Assembly: GCA_963513935.1 (NCBI GenBank)
Contig: OY740768.1
Span: 45,316,368 to 45,380,367, forward strand
DNA length: 64,000 nt
Direction of reading: 5' to 3'
DNA from: Aphrophora alni
Taxonomy: Eukaryota; Arthropoda; Insecta; Hemiptera; Aphrophoridae
The translations under genes were made by a program, and so were the position numbers. Of this stretch, positions 1-15,960 are shown piece after piece; positions within the stretch are counted from its first letter, which is position 1, and every line of letters begins with the position of its first letter. Under the pieces are notes generated by a model. That model was not told the origin of the DNA. It saw only the letters and a program-made list of their open reading frames with translations, and ran no database searches.

Positions 1-3000
1 GAGAGGTTTTTTTTTAAAGTCAGTAGTTCACAGGGAAATCCGACTCTATCTAGGGATAGTCCCTAGGTCTAAAAGAGTCCATGAAGATATTTTTCTCGTC
101 TATAAAAAAAAGTCGTTGATAATTTGAATTTAAAAATAGTGATACCATTCTTATTAGAGTCAAATTTTATTCTAATATAAATTTTTAACAATTAAAATAA
201 AAAATTGCTCAATATGTCAGTTATTGTAAAGTGTTTGTTATTTGGTCATGAAAATTTGATTATAATTTGTCCAAGAAAAATATAAATGTTAGTTTGTGAT
301 TCATGCAGTTAAATCTAGTACCAGGACAGGGATCGTGAGTAGCCTTATTAGAATTCCTAGGTTTCTCTACGAGTACAACAGCATCTTGCATCATATTTAA
401 AAACAAAAATAAAAATAAAACAACTTTGGTCAGAAAAAAAAGAAAAGAAAATTTAGTATCAATAAACACATGATGCTAATAAAAAAATAAAAAAGTTAAA
501 TAAATAATAATTAAAAAAAAAAAAACAGAAAAATCTAAATAATAAACTTTAAAAAAAAGTATTTACGTGGTAATTGCGCACTCTTTTCTTATTCATGTAT
601 ATTTTTTCAAACATGTTCCTGTGTTCAGTGTTACTTTGATGCTTTGTATTTAATCCTTATCTCTCGCTTTTTGTAATTATTTTAAGCTTGTTTTGTGACT
701 CAATTTTAAGCCGAGGCATAATCTAAATATTTTTCGGCCGCTAGCGTTAAAATACCATTTCAAATTATAAATTCAAGTTCTCATTCTGAAAAAGTAAAAT
801 TTTCTTTTAAGATAAAATCAATTTAAATTTCAAATATATTTTAAAACTGTTAATTTTGTAAGTTGTTGAAGAGACTAATCTTTTTAAATGTTATAGTTGT
901 TGAAGGTAATATTTTAGAGTCACATACTTAAGACTTAAAACATTTAAATCTGTTAATAATAATTTTCTTTATAATTTATGGCAGGTTTTTTGTTTTGTTC
1001 TTGAGAATCTTAAATTCAATCGAAAGAAATCGGAGCGCATGGTTGCACAATGTGGGTCAGCCTAACCAATTGTTAAATAAAATTTAAAATGTCCTTCCCT
1101 ACCGAACATCAATATTCAAAATAAAAATTGAAATATAAGAATATAGATATATGTGGGTTACAATTTAAAGTTGTAAATTTTTAACAAACTATTCTTCCAA
1201 GAAGTCGTTGAAAATGTTCTTGATAAAATATTGACAAAATAATTTTTAAAACATGTCGATTCTGTACACAATATTTGCAGAAGTTAAATAATTGAAATGA
1301 TCAATTGAATGTCGATACTTCCTGATATTTTATCTAAGTAAAAAATACTGGTTTATTATTAAATGTCTAGATGATTGATATAACGATTTCAACTATAATC
1401 ATGGCGAAGTCTAGGCTATACTGAAAATCGGAAAATACATATCAACTATGACCCTAGGATACAAATCACTGACTCACAAACTGAAATACACACAAATATC
1501 AAATTTATAGACATTTATATAAATTTAGACCAAGCCTGGGACCGAAACACGGCCCTTTGACTCTGTATGTCAATTAACAAATTGTCATTTCTATAACCAA
1601 TTGACAGTCATTGAAATTTGTTCATATTCGTAAACTAGTTTGAGTTTGTATAGTTTTCTGAACCATCGTAATAATTCAGCAATTGAAATCAAACCATTCA
1701 AGAGAGTATACTTATTGGACAATAACAGCTCCAATTGTATAATCACTTATATTTATCTCCGATTGTCCTAAATTTATAATGATTTTACAAGAGCCTGAAA
1801 AAGAAATTATTAACTGCTGTTTTTTTTTTTTTTTAATTTACAAACATAGTGAAAAAACATGCTCACAAATTATAGTTGATAAAAGTTACACTTTTATAAT
1901 TTGATAATCGTGTTCACAAAAAGACTCTTTGTTTTTAACATTTATTAATTCTAAATTATCCTTTTTTAATAATATTGTATAAAATATTGTTTCAATTATT
2001 CCTTCCCAAACACTATGACTACCAATGTTTGAGAAATTTTAAATGTTACTGAAGTTACACAATTTTGCTTTACTGAAACCCCATTTTCAACTTATATAAA
2101 TAAACATATTTATTTTTGTCTTTGTTTGGTAATCATAAAACAAAAAATAACTTAATGAAAAATAGTAAATGTTAAATAATTGTTCCAGTCGTAATAAGAC
2201 TGACTAAAGAAAAAATATTATAATTATTTTATAGATTCCAATTTATGATTCTTTGAATTGTTTAAGGAAACGAAACATTGGCTTTTAAGTATTAAGTAAA
2301 TATAAATTTATGTTTAAACCTGATTTTTATTGTGTAAAGAAAAAATATTTTAATCTTAAGAACATTATAAAATGACAATGATAGTGAAAGTAAACTCACT
2401 TTAAGTGTAATTAATAATTTTATTCCTATAGAGGATATTAATGCATTTGAAAAGTGGTAAATGTTGACATATACCAAGCAATGTTCTAAAATTAGAAAAA
2501 CGTTTACTCTTCCATTTTACTTTATTTTATAGCCTTAGTGTAGAAACAGTTTTTTGAGAGAGTCAAAAACTAAATTCAGAAAATATCAGTTTCAACAATT
2601 CACAATTTTTTCATACGGATTCAATAAAATCTCGAAAACTCATAATCCATGTCAACTAGATAAGATCAAAACTGACATTATAGCTATATGTTGTGAAAAT
2701 GTTTCTGATTGTAAAATTTTTATATTTTCAAGTGTCCGGGTACGTTCCAAGTCCAATATCACTTATTCTAGCAGTGAATTACTCATAACTTAGTAAATTC
2801 ATTGATACGTAAAGATGATCCTAGTAAAGCCAAAGTCTGCCATATTGAATGACAACAAAAGAACAAGTCCTTTATAATGTTGCGGTAGAGTAGAAAGTTC
2901 TTAGAAGTAACGTTTAGATAAAAAAATTGTTCTCATTGATTACATTTAAAAGTCTAAAACTATATTTTTGTAACTAACAAAATACAAAAGGGAGGCCGAA

Positions 3001-3290
3001 CATATTTAGTATAAAGAGTTTTTCAGGATTGAAAAATTTATTTTTCTCCTTACGAAGAAATTCGTATATATATAAAGTTACAAAATTTAAATAACAAAAC
3101 TATTTAAATGTATCTATCTGACTTATAAAATTCTAAAAACTCAGTAACACCTAAAATTCATGAAAAACACTACTCTTAGTACCGTCAATTAATTATATCC
3201 ATAAAGTGCCTCAGGAAATTGTAATAAATTATCCTATTAAATTGTAATAACTTCCTACCCATGTATGTGTCACAGGAACATGCGTACAGT
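1..3290. other. AT-rich sequence without recognised feature
   Basis: I see no gene, RNA gene or clear mobile element here. Short open frames (for example near 260-469 and 2292-2793) are of low complexity and have no recognisable motif. There is a poly-T run at about 1820-1834. Confidence 0.5.
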
Positions 3291-3560
3291 GTTCACGTAG
3301 GTTTACACTTATAAATTACAAGTGTTGGATAGATTTCAAACAGACTGGACAAATTTAAACCAACTAAAACTTCTCTCAAAGGTCGAGAATATATTGAGCT
3401 TGTAAACGAGAGATCTGACAGTACGTAATTAGAATTTGTTGATTGTGTAGTATTCTGCTATTCTGTAATTTCAATTAGTCGTAACAGCAATATCTAGCAG
3501 GTAGACGTTTAACAATTAGTGAATGGAATGGAACATGAGAAATATAGATAACATATTATG
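3250..3560. repeat. Diverged repeat block C, copy 1
   Basis: This block recurs at about 19,460-19,700, 25,450-25,680 and 37,540-37,800. The shared core begins with a TATA-like stretch and AATTACAAG, followed by ATTTCAAACAGAC and GGACAAATTTAAAC, then a run ending near a TATTCTG(G)TAATTT motif. The copies are clearly related by eye but carry many substitutions and small indels. It precedes block A by about 0.75 kb. It could be a conserved promoter or first exon of an old duplicated locus, or simply the best-preserved part of an old duplication; no reading frame is shared. Confidence 0.55.
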
Positions 3561-4059
3561 GTTTAAATATCAACATTTATATTCTATGTAGTTTTAAATA
3601 AATAAATTTTATATTTCAGATTTTTTTTTCTGAAATCTAACGATAACATCCAATTAGAGATTTTTGTGGATACTGAGTTTTGTGTGATAATGGACATTTT
3701 AATTGAAATTTTTCAGGATTTTTAAGAGATAGACCGAGATTTTTTAAGAACATTTTCATCACACGATAAGTCAAAAGTGATGTGTTCAAGGATAAATTGT
3801 TTCTTTCTTTTTTTTTTACTTACAGTCACAATAATATATTTTTAAAATCATTAAGATTTAATTAAACACAATGATTGAATTGAAATTTATTTATTTGTGT
3901 TATTATTTTTTAAACTGAATTTTATTTTTTGCAGTACAAAATATTGTCAATCAACGGAAGTAAACCAATAAAGAAAACACATCAATTTCCCATTTTAAAA
4001 TGTTTATAACTTCATATTTTTCTTCTTTTACTTCATACCTAAGCTAAATATTATGGTAC

Positions 4060-5590
4060 ATACTGAAAATAAAATAAAATGAAAAGTTTGACAAAACCCT
4101 TAGGGATTAATTTAGAAATTATTTTTGAGATGATAAATTAATTTCATCAAAACTCAAGAATAGAACGGAAGTAAATTTCTTCTCAAACACTTTTAAATTA
4201 TTTAATTAATGGAGCTTCTAGTCTAAGATTGTTCTCTCCAAATATCCTTTGTAAGGATTGATTTTGTATCATAAATAATGTGTGTTGTTCATGTTTTTTT
4301 ATGAAAATGTTATTTTTTATAATATTTGTAAGAAATGAAGAGGTATTTCCCTTTTATAATGTACTGTTCAGTAAATAAATCTTAGTAGTAGTAGTAGACA
4401 AGATTTATTATTAACTTCCTTCTCCTTAATATTAAACAGAACAATGTTACAAGTTCAAGATATTTGCATAAAGAAAAAGTGTAAACACATTCTATTAAAA
4501 TTAGCTTAGGCACCTAAAACGAGTTAACAAGTTGAAATTGTTGTTTATGATGATGTGAGTATATTATGTTTGATGTTTCTGTACAATAACATCTCTAATT
4601 TGTTTCTATTAGTATAAAATTGCAAGGCAAATCTTTCTTTTTTATAAATTAAATTAAAAGATTATAGTTGCCTCAATTTTCATATAACAATATCTTTCAT
4701 TGTTACATTCGGGTCCAACAATTTGTTCATGGATAAAGAATATGTGACGAGTAACAAACAAAGAAAATCTATGTATGTTGCTTACTGTTTTATTGTCTTT
4801 TTAAATGGGTAGTCATTTTACCCATTTTGAATAGGTAATAATTTAAAAAGTATCTTTCTAATAAGAGTGAAATTAAAAAACCTATATACAAACCGATTTC
4901 ATGACTTTCATTGTATTACAATTAAGTACAGAATTAAATAAAACTATTTATAAGAATCAAAACCAACATATACTGATCTGAAAATAACAAGGATTGAAAC
5001 AACACTGTTGCTGAACTAACCAATGCAGTTATAAGAAAGTTGTTACCTTAACATCCACTCTTTGACAAAATGTTGAGGACTGTGTATCGACAACAAAGAT
5101 ATTCTTTCGTGTTTGGATGCTAATACATATCAAGATTTAATTTTATTTAAAAGCATAATTCATAAAAGTTAACATTACACAAAGAAATAAAATCTAGAGT
5201 TTTGACAATTTATCTTAATTGAATTGTTAAAATATTTGGATAGAAACAGTTTTAAACCCAATTTAACAAAATTACTTAAATTTACTTTTGTTTTCTAAAT
5301 TTCAATACATTTTGCATACCAGAGCTGCAGTACATATTATGTTGATATGTTCATATATTTTTAATATATCTATTTACATGTTATGGATTAAAATATAAAA
5401 GTCTTTTTTACGATGATAATTATATTTGTTTTTATTGTTTGTTGAATTTTTAAGAAGTGAAAACAAAAAAAGATATTTTAAGTACAAAATCAAACCACCA
5501 AAGAAAAAGAATAGTGAAACCAAAAATAAAATATCTTCAGTCATTTGAGCTACCAATACGATATATGCAAACGAATCAACTTCCGAACAT
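4060..5590. repeat. 1.5 kb diverged segmental repeat, copy 1 (block A)
   Basis: This segment aligns along its length with 29,200-30,790 in the same orientation. Landmarks shared in order are GTTTGACAAAACC-type sequence at about 4087 (29,250), the string CTTCTAGTCTAAGATTGTT or a variant at about 4214 (29,398), AACAAGTTGAAA at about 4527 (29,720), CTGTACAATA at about 4580 (29,788), TATCAAGATTTA at about 5130 (30,347), TTTTAAACCCAA at about 5250 (30,460), and GATATATGCAAAC-type sequence at about 5560 (30,757). The first part is also present near 21,400, 26,880 and 40,220. No coding frame is shared, so this is an old duplication and not a recent mobile insertion. Confidence 0.75.
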
Positions 5591-8500
5591 TCACAAATAA
5601 ACTTTTTTTTTCAGTTTTACAGTATTTATGTCTGAAATTATAAGTTCTTTGTTCACAACTTTTAAAAAGTAAGAATATAAGTTCCTACTAATTTGTTATC
5701 CAAAGTTGAATCTAAAAGGATATTATTATTTAATTAAAAACACTGGTTTTTTAATTGAAATGCCAGAATAAAATTACAGTGCTACTCTTCGAAAACTCTA
5801 CTGTATATTAATTCAGAAATTATTTATGACAGGGATTATATTAGTTTTTACATTAAGGATTAAAAAATTAGACTTAGAGGGATAATATGTGCTTATAGTC
5901 ATCTCACTGTGTTTGTTAAATAAGATGATATCAATGTTTTGTTTTATTATGAAAATTGATAAATTGTGATTGAACGTTGTGAAGAGTCTAAAATATCGCG
6001 AAATAAGTTCTTTGATTTATTGATGGCAAAATATATTTTATTTTAATAAATGATTTAAATAAACAGAAAACTTCTACGTTTTGAAAATGATAACATTGTT
6101 TTTGATATAAGTAATTGAAAATGATTGAAAAGAAAAAAATTCCAAAACCAAACAAATTTCACGTACCTTTTCCGCTGTAAAATTGTTTTGAATTATATTC
6201 AAAATAAAAATGACGATCACTATATATCTGTGTATATCAAAGAAAATGTGTTGTAAAATGTTAAGCTCTGTAGCTCGACAAGTAATAGATAAAACGGTTT
6301 CAAATGTATAATTTTGTACTGTCAGCCAACAGATATGTTAAACAAGTGTTATTTCAAATACGTCAATGTGAGGTTATCAAATATATTTTTTATGAAAGTT
6401 ACTCCACTTGTGAGGTGTAATCTTAACATAGGCATGTCACAATAGAGTTTGGAAACTAAAACTCCATAAGAAAGTGTGTTTTATTATTCAGGAGAAAATT
6501 GTTAGTTGTCACAAGAGCAGGCCATATAAGTAACAGCTCTTTGAAAATATCTACCCCATAGTATGTCAGGAATAATCTATCCACCCTTAACAACCCTTGT
6601 GAACCCTCGTCAACCAACGTCAACTCTCATTAAAAACTCCATTTAACTTTGTACTTCATTAAGATCCCTTGGTGTAATATCTTATCGTTTATTATTATAT
6701 ATGCTTCCATCGTTTTAACTTTAAACGATAATTTTAAAATATGGTACAAAAGGAATATTTGTCGTTCAATTGATGTTATGGTCTTTTAGCTTAAGAATTT
6801 TAAATGACCATTTATAATGGAGATCTTTGGTAACTATACAAAATAATGGATTGAGACCAATATGCCAATATACCAATATTGAGACCTCATAAAACAAAAT
6901 CAATACAACAGCTTCAAAACAGCTAGTTATAATCAGATAGTAATATTTGGAATAATCAATGTTGTTCCTATTTTTGAAGAAGCTAAAAAAATGGCTGTTT
7001 ACATTGGAGAATCTTGATTCTTTAATTGACTTTCCAAAGTAGTACAGATGTGTCTTTTTTTTAAATTTATTTATTTAACTTTTGTACATGTTTTTCTTTT
7101 GTTGTGTATTTTTCCTATCAAGACTAGTCCGTTCATGAGTTACCAATTGTTATTTATTATGTTTAGTTTATTTTCTTTTTTTAATTATGGATATATTGTT
7201 CTTTGGAATAGGGTTTACTTTGGAAGCAACAAAATTTAGTTAACAATTAATTGTTTGAATCCAATAAATTATAATATGATTTAAAAGTTTCTTAAAGTGG
7301 CCGAAAAGAGGGGGAAAAAATCAAATTTAGTAGTAATTTACTTTCACTATCTGAACGCTTCTTAAAAAACAACAATATTAAGAAATAGGAACCTTCAAAT
7401 GGGCAAAATGCATTGAAGGCCCTAAATTTTCTAATTCGGATTGAATAAAACATATAGTTTAAAATGCTAAGTAGTTTGTAGTTTATAGTTCTGATAATCT
7501 TGTATACACCAACATTCTTTTGATCTTTTGTTTTTTGTTTGACTGATCAATGTAAGTAAGACTATATTTCTTTTGTTTTTTTTAAATCCTATTTTGTATG
7601 TATAATTCTCCTATTCTTGTATGTATAAATCTTATAATATATTTATTTAGTTTTTATGTATTTAGTGTTATGGTGACATCAGTTTTGGCAAGTTTATTAC
7701 AGTGTTTGAACTTGGACACGTGTTTAGTTATTTTTTTATTTTATGTAGCAGATTGAGGAAATAAATAAATTTATTATTTTATATATTTTTTTTTGTTTAA
7801 TCAATGATACCGATGGTACCAATTTTTGAAATCAATCAATTATCAATTATACCAATACTGAGACCTCATACAACAATTTCACTGAAACAGCTTCCAAATA
7901 GCTATTACTATTGAAAATAATCCATGAAGTTTTTGTCTAAATTATTAAACCTTTTAACAAACTTAGTCCTATCTCTTTTTAGAGATAAATCTATCTCGCA
8001 TTCATTATTTTATACCAGCTTACCAATTTTATGCCATTTTTTAAATATTAAAAATGTGTCATAAATTGTTAGTTATTTTGCAAAAACAAGTTCATTTCAC
8101 TCTTTCAAAAAATTTAATCTTTAATTATTTTATTTCACATACAAATTTATGTACTATAGTAACCAATAAAATAACACACATTATAGGCTGAGAATAAACC
8201 ACTATGAAAGATATGAGCCTAAAAAATTGTTTGTTTTTTTTTCAATTATGCCTGTCGTATATCTATCTGGCTGTTGTCTGTACAGTGTCTAGTGGAAGAA
8301 TATTTATTATATTTGGAAAGTAGGCAGTTTTTGCAACATCTTGTGATTAGTTTGTTTTTGTTTTTTCAATAGTCAAAACTTATTTTCACAACATCGACTT
8401 TTTATGTATTCAAATTTTGCCCAAATGTATCCAAAAGAATCGTTTCGCTCGGTATCTCTGTAAAAATGTATGTTCGTGATTAAAAGTCAAAACATCGAAG

Positions 8501-11144
8501 AAAGACCCGTTAAAAACAACGTAATTCCTCAAAAACAAAAGTTAATCATGGTGATAATCTGTTTAATTGTGTAATTTCTTTTTAAATACTTTAACTACAC
8601 ATAAAGATTAAAAATACTTAGGGCATATCCCTCTATAACAAATTATCTGCCGATAAATAATGAATATTATAATTTTATCTTCTTAAAACAGGTAAGTTAA
8701 ATATGTACATTTTTGGGGAGGTACCAAGGAATATTATATTAATGTTTTGAATGATTCTAGGTGATAAGGTTTGTTTGATCTATATGAATCACTTATTATC
8801 ATTGTAATTTCTTATGTGACATTATATTTTAATAAACATTTATTTAAAACGTCAATCTATGTTTTATAAACCTGATATTGGCTCCAACTAAATGGCCACA
8901 TTATATCAATTAATTCTACACACATGTATATCTTTGATATTGGATTTGAAGTTATATTTAAAGTATTTCGAGAAATAAATATTCGAGTACAACTTTTATT
9001 TATAAATAGTAAACAAAATTACATTTGTTTAGCACTTAACTACTGACATATTTAATATAATATATAATAAATATTTATAAATTAATAATAATATAAGATT
9101 TGATGAATTTATAAAATATTTAATTACATTGTATATAAAACGTCTTAAATCAATTTATGCAAGTGGGATTTCCAGAGATTCAAATAACTACATTAACATT
9201 ATTCACATTATTTACATTATAATTTGTTACTTCACAATTGAGAATAATGTTGCCTTTAAACATTCCATTATTGCAATATACTTACAAGACATGTTTAGTT
9301 GCTATATAACATTAAAGTATTTTGGTAAGCTATAAATTATTAGAATGTACAGGGAATTTTGTAAAAAAAATACTGAATAAAATTATTGTATTTACTTTTT
9401 TTATAATAAAATGTAAGATGTACAATGTTCGTTTTATTATTACTGAAATTACGTAAACACTAACAAATGAGTTGGGATGTTCTTGGACATATTTTAAGAA
9501 CTAAATAAAAACAACATTGAAATAAATTAATGCCCTATGAACAGTACGTGTGTTTACACTATCCGTTTGAGTATTTGAAAAACATTCTATAGAAAACAAA
9601 TGATTATGATAAGCCAAATATAAGAACATATTTACTTCTAGAAATGGGTTGATCCTTAGATATCTTTAAATAATAGTGGGTTGGACTTTTTACATAAAAG
9701 TTTTTTATTTTATTTGTTAAACTTAAAATTTAAACTGGTGTTCAACTATACTAGTTTATGTCGCGAATATCATTTCATTTCATATCACATCGCATATAAA
9801 CGAAGATCCTAACTCTTTCCCTTGCTTTGCATTTCTATGAAATAGACGAATATTAGTATTTGTTTTTCCTACGTCATAGTACTAATTTTGATTAAAACTT
9901 AGCGAAATACATAAGAAAGCCAAGTGGTTAAGTAACTTTGGTTTGGTTCAAGAATAATTTCAAAATAATTTTAACCTGAAAATTAACTTTTTCTGCTTAT
10001 TATAAATAAATAAAAAATACTCCTTCCACCCTCGTCTTTGGTAAACTCAATTCCAACCCGAATAAGATGAACATTTTCAGAATTGAAATTGTACATTTGT
10101 CTATGTGAATATGCCACACTCACTCTCGTCTGTCGTGTTTGACCTTATCTTAGCCAATCAATCTCTTAGAAATATGAATTAAATATATGCATTATGTTAG
10201 TAGTTACTTTCACACATTGTAATCAAAAATAATTAATTGTTATATTATTTAGCTGAATATTAAATGTAAAAACTTATATAGAGTAAATGAGTAGTATCTG
10301 CTGTAGGAAAATAATCCGTTAATCACAAAAAAGAAGAAGACAAGGATAAAAAAATAGTAAATTAAATATGTATGTGGTATGGTGGAAAATTGTGTTTTTA
10401 TAAAACTTTACAAATTTGAATAATTACATATTTATAGAAAAATATTTTATCTCATGTAATTATTATCACATTTGTATGAAGGACGAATACAAAATAAATC
10501 CTATTCCAAAACTACATATTTATAAGTATACAGTGTTCCCAAACAAATACGACTAAACTTTTCCAGTAATTCAATTTTACTCTTCCTCAAGGGATGTCAC
10601 GCTTTGTTATAGCCACTTTGTTCTTTGTATTTTCCTCGAAAGTTCTAGTCTCACAAACTTTTACAACCTGAACAGAGATTATATAAATATTTTATTGAAA
10701 ATCCATAGTACAGGTCATTGATTAAAATAAAGTGTAATTAAATATATATGATAGTGAGTTTTAACTTAATAACTGTTATATGCCATTTAAAATGTCATAT
10801 TTGATCAAATCTGCTATATAATATTATTTTAGGAAGGTACAGGTTAACAGTTATTCCCTAAACAAAATTTTAAATGATATCGTTTAAAATGCGTGGAAGG
10901 ATTGTTTATGTTTTGGTATTAAACAAATTATTTGTCTCCAATGATGATAACACTATATCTTACCTAATGTACATTAAAACTGTTACAGTAGACTTTCAAT
11001 AATATAAACGAACCACGGTTAGAATTTCCTTTTTATATTTCCTTTTTTTTATATTAAATGTTACACTTTATATAAAATACCAAAAACAAGATGCCAAACA
11101 TTATTCATTTCTAGAAATAAACATAATTAACACAACAAATCAAA

Positions 11145-11148
<4 letters not shown>
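5591..11148. other. AT-rich sequence; weak internal repeat
   Basis: Mostly featureless. A roughly 70 base stretch at 6,850-6,930 (ATACCAATATTGAGACCTCA and the following ACAGCTTC region) recurs in the same orientation at 7,840-7,910 with differences, so about 1 kb may be tandemly duplicated. A diverged copy of block B (see 28,480) lies near 5,820-5,930. No gene is recognised. Confidence 0.4.

Positions 11149-11193
<45 letters not shown>
11149..11193. repeat. Poly-A tract (about 45 bases)
   Basis: An uninterrupted A run. It could be the tail of an old retrotransposed copy on the plus strand, but no recognisable element or duplication lies beside it, so I treat it as a simple repeat. Confidence 0.9.
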
Positions 11194-11195
<2 letters not shown>

Positions 11196-11384
11196 TCAGT
11201 TTGATAGTTTAAAATGATGTAGTAACAATTTATTTATTAACTATTTTGCATATGGGTTGGATATGAATTTTTCACATTTCACTTGATTAAAAGATACTCG
11301 GGAAAGTCAATTTTAAAGCAATAATGTATATTTTATTTTTTTATGGTAGCCACCCCCAATATTTGTGTTATTGAAATTATAAAA

Positions 11385-11600
11385 AGACGTTATTGCCACA
11401 ATATGTCCACATACGAAATTTCATTGAAATCGGATCACTCGTTTATACTGTAAAATACTACTCAGACAGGTATGATTCCAGAACCTACTATTAAGACTCA
11501 AGTACCTCAAAACAAATATATCCGTAACAATGCGACCACAACGTCTTTGGCCCATCAAGTAAGCTATGAAATTGAAAATTGTATCAATACCATTTTGTAG
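11385..11600. repeat. Dispersed repeat E, copy 1
   Basis: Shares a sequence of the type ATGTCCACATACGAAATTT / ATTGAAATCGGATCACTCG / CTGTAAAATACTAC with 15,430-15,530, 22,735-22,860, 34,300-34,470 and 44,895-45,110. The longest match to the 44.9 kb copy continues through ATATCCGTAACA to CCCATCA. Phrases of this type (AAATTTCAT..AAATCGG.. followed by a C/A-rich run) are common near the 3' ends of insect retroposons, but no coding part is attached here. Confidence 0.45.
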
Positions 11601-12463
11601 AACGGTATCAAATAAAACGAATCGAAACTTCATCGTTTTAAACAAATTTTAAACGGTATTTTTCAATAAAAACGTAAAAATGAACCATGGAGGCTTTCTT
11701 GCTTAAAAGTATTTATATATGTATTAAAATACGACCCTAAACTTGCTACGTACGCTTCTGTCAAAAATAAAGACTTGCTTAAATAGTGTTTGATTAAAAT
11801 ATAACTTTTGACAGGTTATTATAGTTGTATTTCCTGAACCGTAATATCATTTACAATTTTGCACATGGGTTTGGTAAATTAACCTTCACATTTTCCTACA
11901 ACTTAAAGGAAATGTACAATATTTTCAACTGTGAATGAAAGGATCATTTTGCTACTTTATTGATTAAAAGTTATGACATTAGTTTTCTGAATAATACAAC
12001 TATTTATGTATGTTTAAATTGTTGGTTGTGAACAAAAACATTTGGTTACTTAACTATAAATTATGTAATCATTACATGTGAGTGAATCGTTATAATAATA
12101 TAGATATCTAACCGATTGTCAATCTGTATAGAGTCATACAAAACTAATGTGCAAAAAAATTAATTTGAAGAAAAATCCATATTCTGAAGTTTTTTAATCA
12201 TTTACCTAAATAATTCTAGCCATATGTATGTTATTTTCAATAAAACGTTTACAGTACTTTAAATGCAATAAATTGAATGCAGGATAAACTGAAGTATTGT
12301 TTTTAATCATAAGATATGCGTAATCATATTTTTTAGCCTACGTAATATCAATATACTACATTTAAAGAGGTCAGGCAATACCTAATAATAACAAAAATGA
12401 TTGTTTATCAACATACAGTATAACAAACACACAGAACACAATTCTCATAAAAAATACGCCTAA

Positions 12464-12508
12464 GTATCAGACTTGTTTCAACGACAAGGTCGTCCTCTTC
12501 AGTGATAC
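12464..12508 (-). ncRNA. Type I hammerhead ribozyme-like motif, all core residues present
   Basis: Read on the minus strand from 12508. Helix I 5' strand GTATCA (12508-12503); core CTGAAGA (12502-12496); one extra G (12495); helix II GACGAC closed by GTCGTT around a CTT loop; then GAAA and C; a two-base loop AA; then G and U pairing back with C and A of helix III; cleavage triplet GTC; helix I 3' strand TGATAC (12469-12464), which pairs perfectly over six bases with the 5' strand. Every conserved catalytic-core position (C3, U4, G5, A6, G8, A9, G12, A13, A14, A15.1, U16.1, H17) is met. The extra base between A9 and helix II and the two-pair helix III are unusual; minimal helix III is known from Penelope-like element hammerheads. 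Predicted cleavage is 3' of the C at 12470. Activity is inferred, not shown. Confidence 0.75.
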
Positions 12509-12577
12509 ACCAGCCACACCAACCAAACCACAACTTCACAACTGTTGTGAAGTTGTGGTTTGGTTGGTGTGGCTGGT

Positions 12578-12622
12578 GTATCACTGAAAAGGACGACCTT
12601 GTCGTTGAAACAAGTCTGATAC
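12578..12622 (+). ncRNA. Hammerhead ribozyme-like motif with G8-to-A change
   Basis: Mirror copy of the motif at 12464-12508 on the other arm. Helix I strands GTATCA (12578-12583) and TGATAC (12617-12622) pair fully, and helix II (12592-12606) and GAAAC (12607-12611) are intact. The core box reads CTGAAAA (12584-12590): the G at position 8, which acts in catalysis and pairs with C3 in known hammerheads, is A here. I expect this copy to be inactive or very slow, so only the minus-strand copy of this element would be functional. Confidence 0.65.
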
Positions 12623-12720
12623 TTAGGCGTATTTTTTATGAGAATTGTGTTCTGTGTGTTTGTTATACTGTATAGTTTTTCTCATAAGTCAAGCTCAACA
12701 TTTAATATGTTTTTCAACAT

Positions 12721-15429
<2,709 letters not shown>

Positions 15430-15530
15430 ATTATGAGATTATGCCAAAATATGACCACATAAATATTCGGGTGCTCATTTGGATCGTAAAACACTGTAGA
15501 TACAATAAACAGAAATACAGATTTTAGTGC
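15430..15530. repeat. Dispersed repeat E, copy 2
   Basis: Contains AATATGACCACATAAATATT, a CTCATTTGGATCGTAAAACA-type run and GTAGATACAATA, matching in order the copy at 22,735-22,860 (which has CTCATTTGGGCTGTAGATAC). About 0.35 kb downstream in both places follows block G, so these two belong to one larger duplicated unit. Confidence 0.5.
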
Positions 15531-15835
15531 ACTCTAAACCTTAAAAAGTATATTTACACAAAACACTCAACATCGATTTTATTTACTAAGGAACATAACT
15601 TAATTACTGTTTGTGGAAAAGAAAAAAAACACCTTTGGTCTAAATGTTCACTAAAAAATGCTGAAATCAATAAAAGTATTTATACTGTATGAAATATAAT
15701 TTGCTTCCCTACATAAATATTTTGTAGAAATTTATATGTTTCAGCACTTATGTGCATAACTATAATGAAGACATTTTTGTTAAAATGAAATGTGTTTTCT
15801 GAAAATTAAATCACGAAGATTAAATTACATCCCTA

Positions 15836-15960
15836 CGATGTAATATTCTCAGTTGCATACATCTCAGGATTGAATATTGCTATACAAAAGTAAATATCTT
15901 ACATCCGCTCTGAGAGTTGAACACTGACCTTATATTTTATCTTAAAGAAATATTTCTTTA
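15836..15960. repeat. Diverged repeat block G, copy 1
   Basis: TGTAATATTCTCAGTTGCAT at 15,839 and following CATCTCAGG, then CTTACATCCGCT, match 23,115-23,225 (TAATATTGTCAGTTGCATAC, CTCACATCCGCT). The order and spacing E then G is kept, which supports a duplication of several kilobases instead of separate insertions. Confidence 0.55.

Larger units (their letters stand above)
12402..12720. mobile_element. Fold-back element 1 with paired hammerhead motifs
   Basis: A near-perfect palindrome with two 130-base arms (12413-12542 and 12544-12673) around a single central T at 12543; I find one mismatch between arms (12497 against 12589). Each arm contains a hammerhead-ribozyme-like motif pointing outward. 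Beyond the right arm is a 34-base unpaired tail (12674-12707). A 13-base direct repeat, TGTTTATCAACAT at 12402-12414 and TGTTTTTCAACAT at 12708-12720, differs at one position and frames the element like a target-site duplication, overlapping the first two arm bases. The near identity of the arms suggests recent formation or gene conversion. No coding capacity. Inference: a non-autonomous retroelement related to Penelope-like elements or retrozymes, inserted as an inverted dimer. Confidence 0.75.

Noticed and set aside
4388..4399. Short AGT run and other brief simple repeats
   Set aside because: Four units only; ordinary in this composition.
12413..12673. Palindrome as a transcription terminator or as a DNA transposon with long inverted ends
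   Set aside because: The genome is eukaryotic, so a bacterial-type terminator does not apply. A cut-and-paste foldback element would not explain the ribozyme motifs, the one-sided tail or a 13-base duplication.
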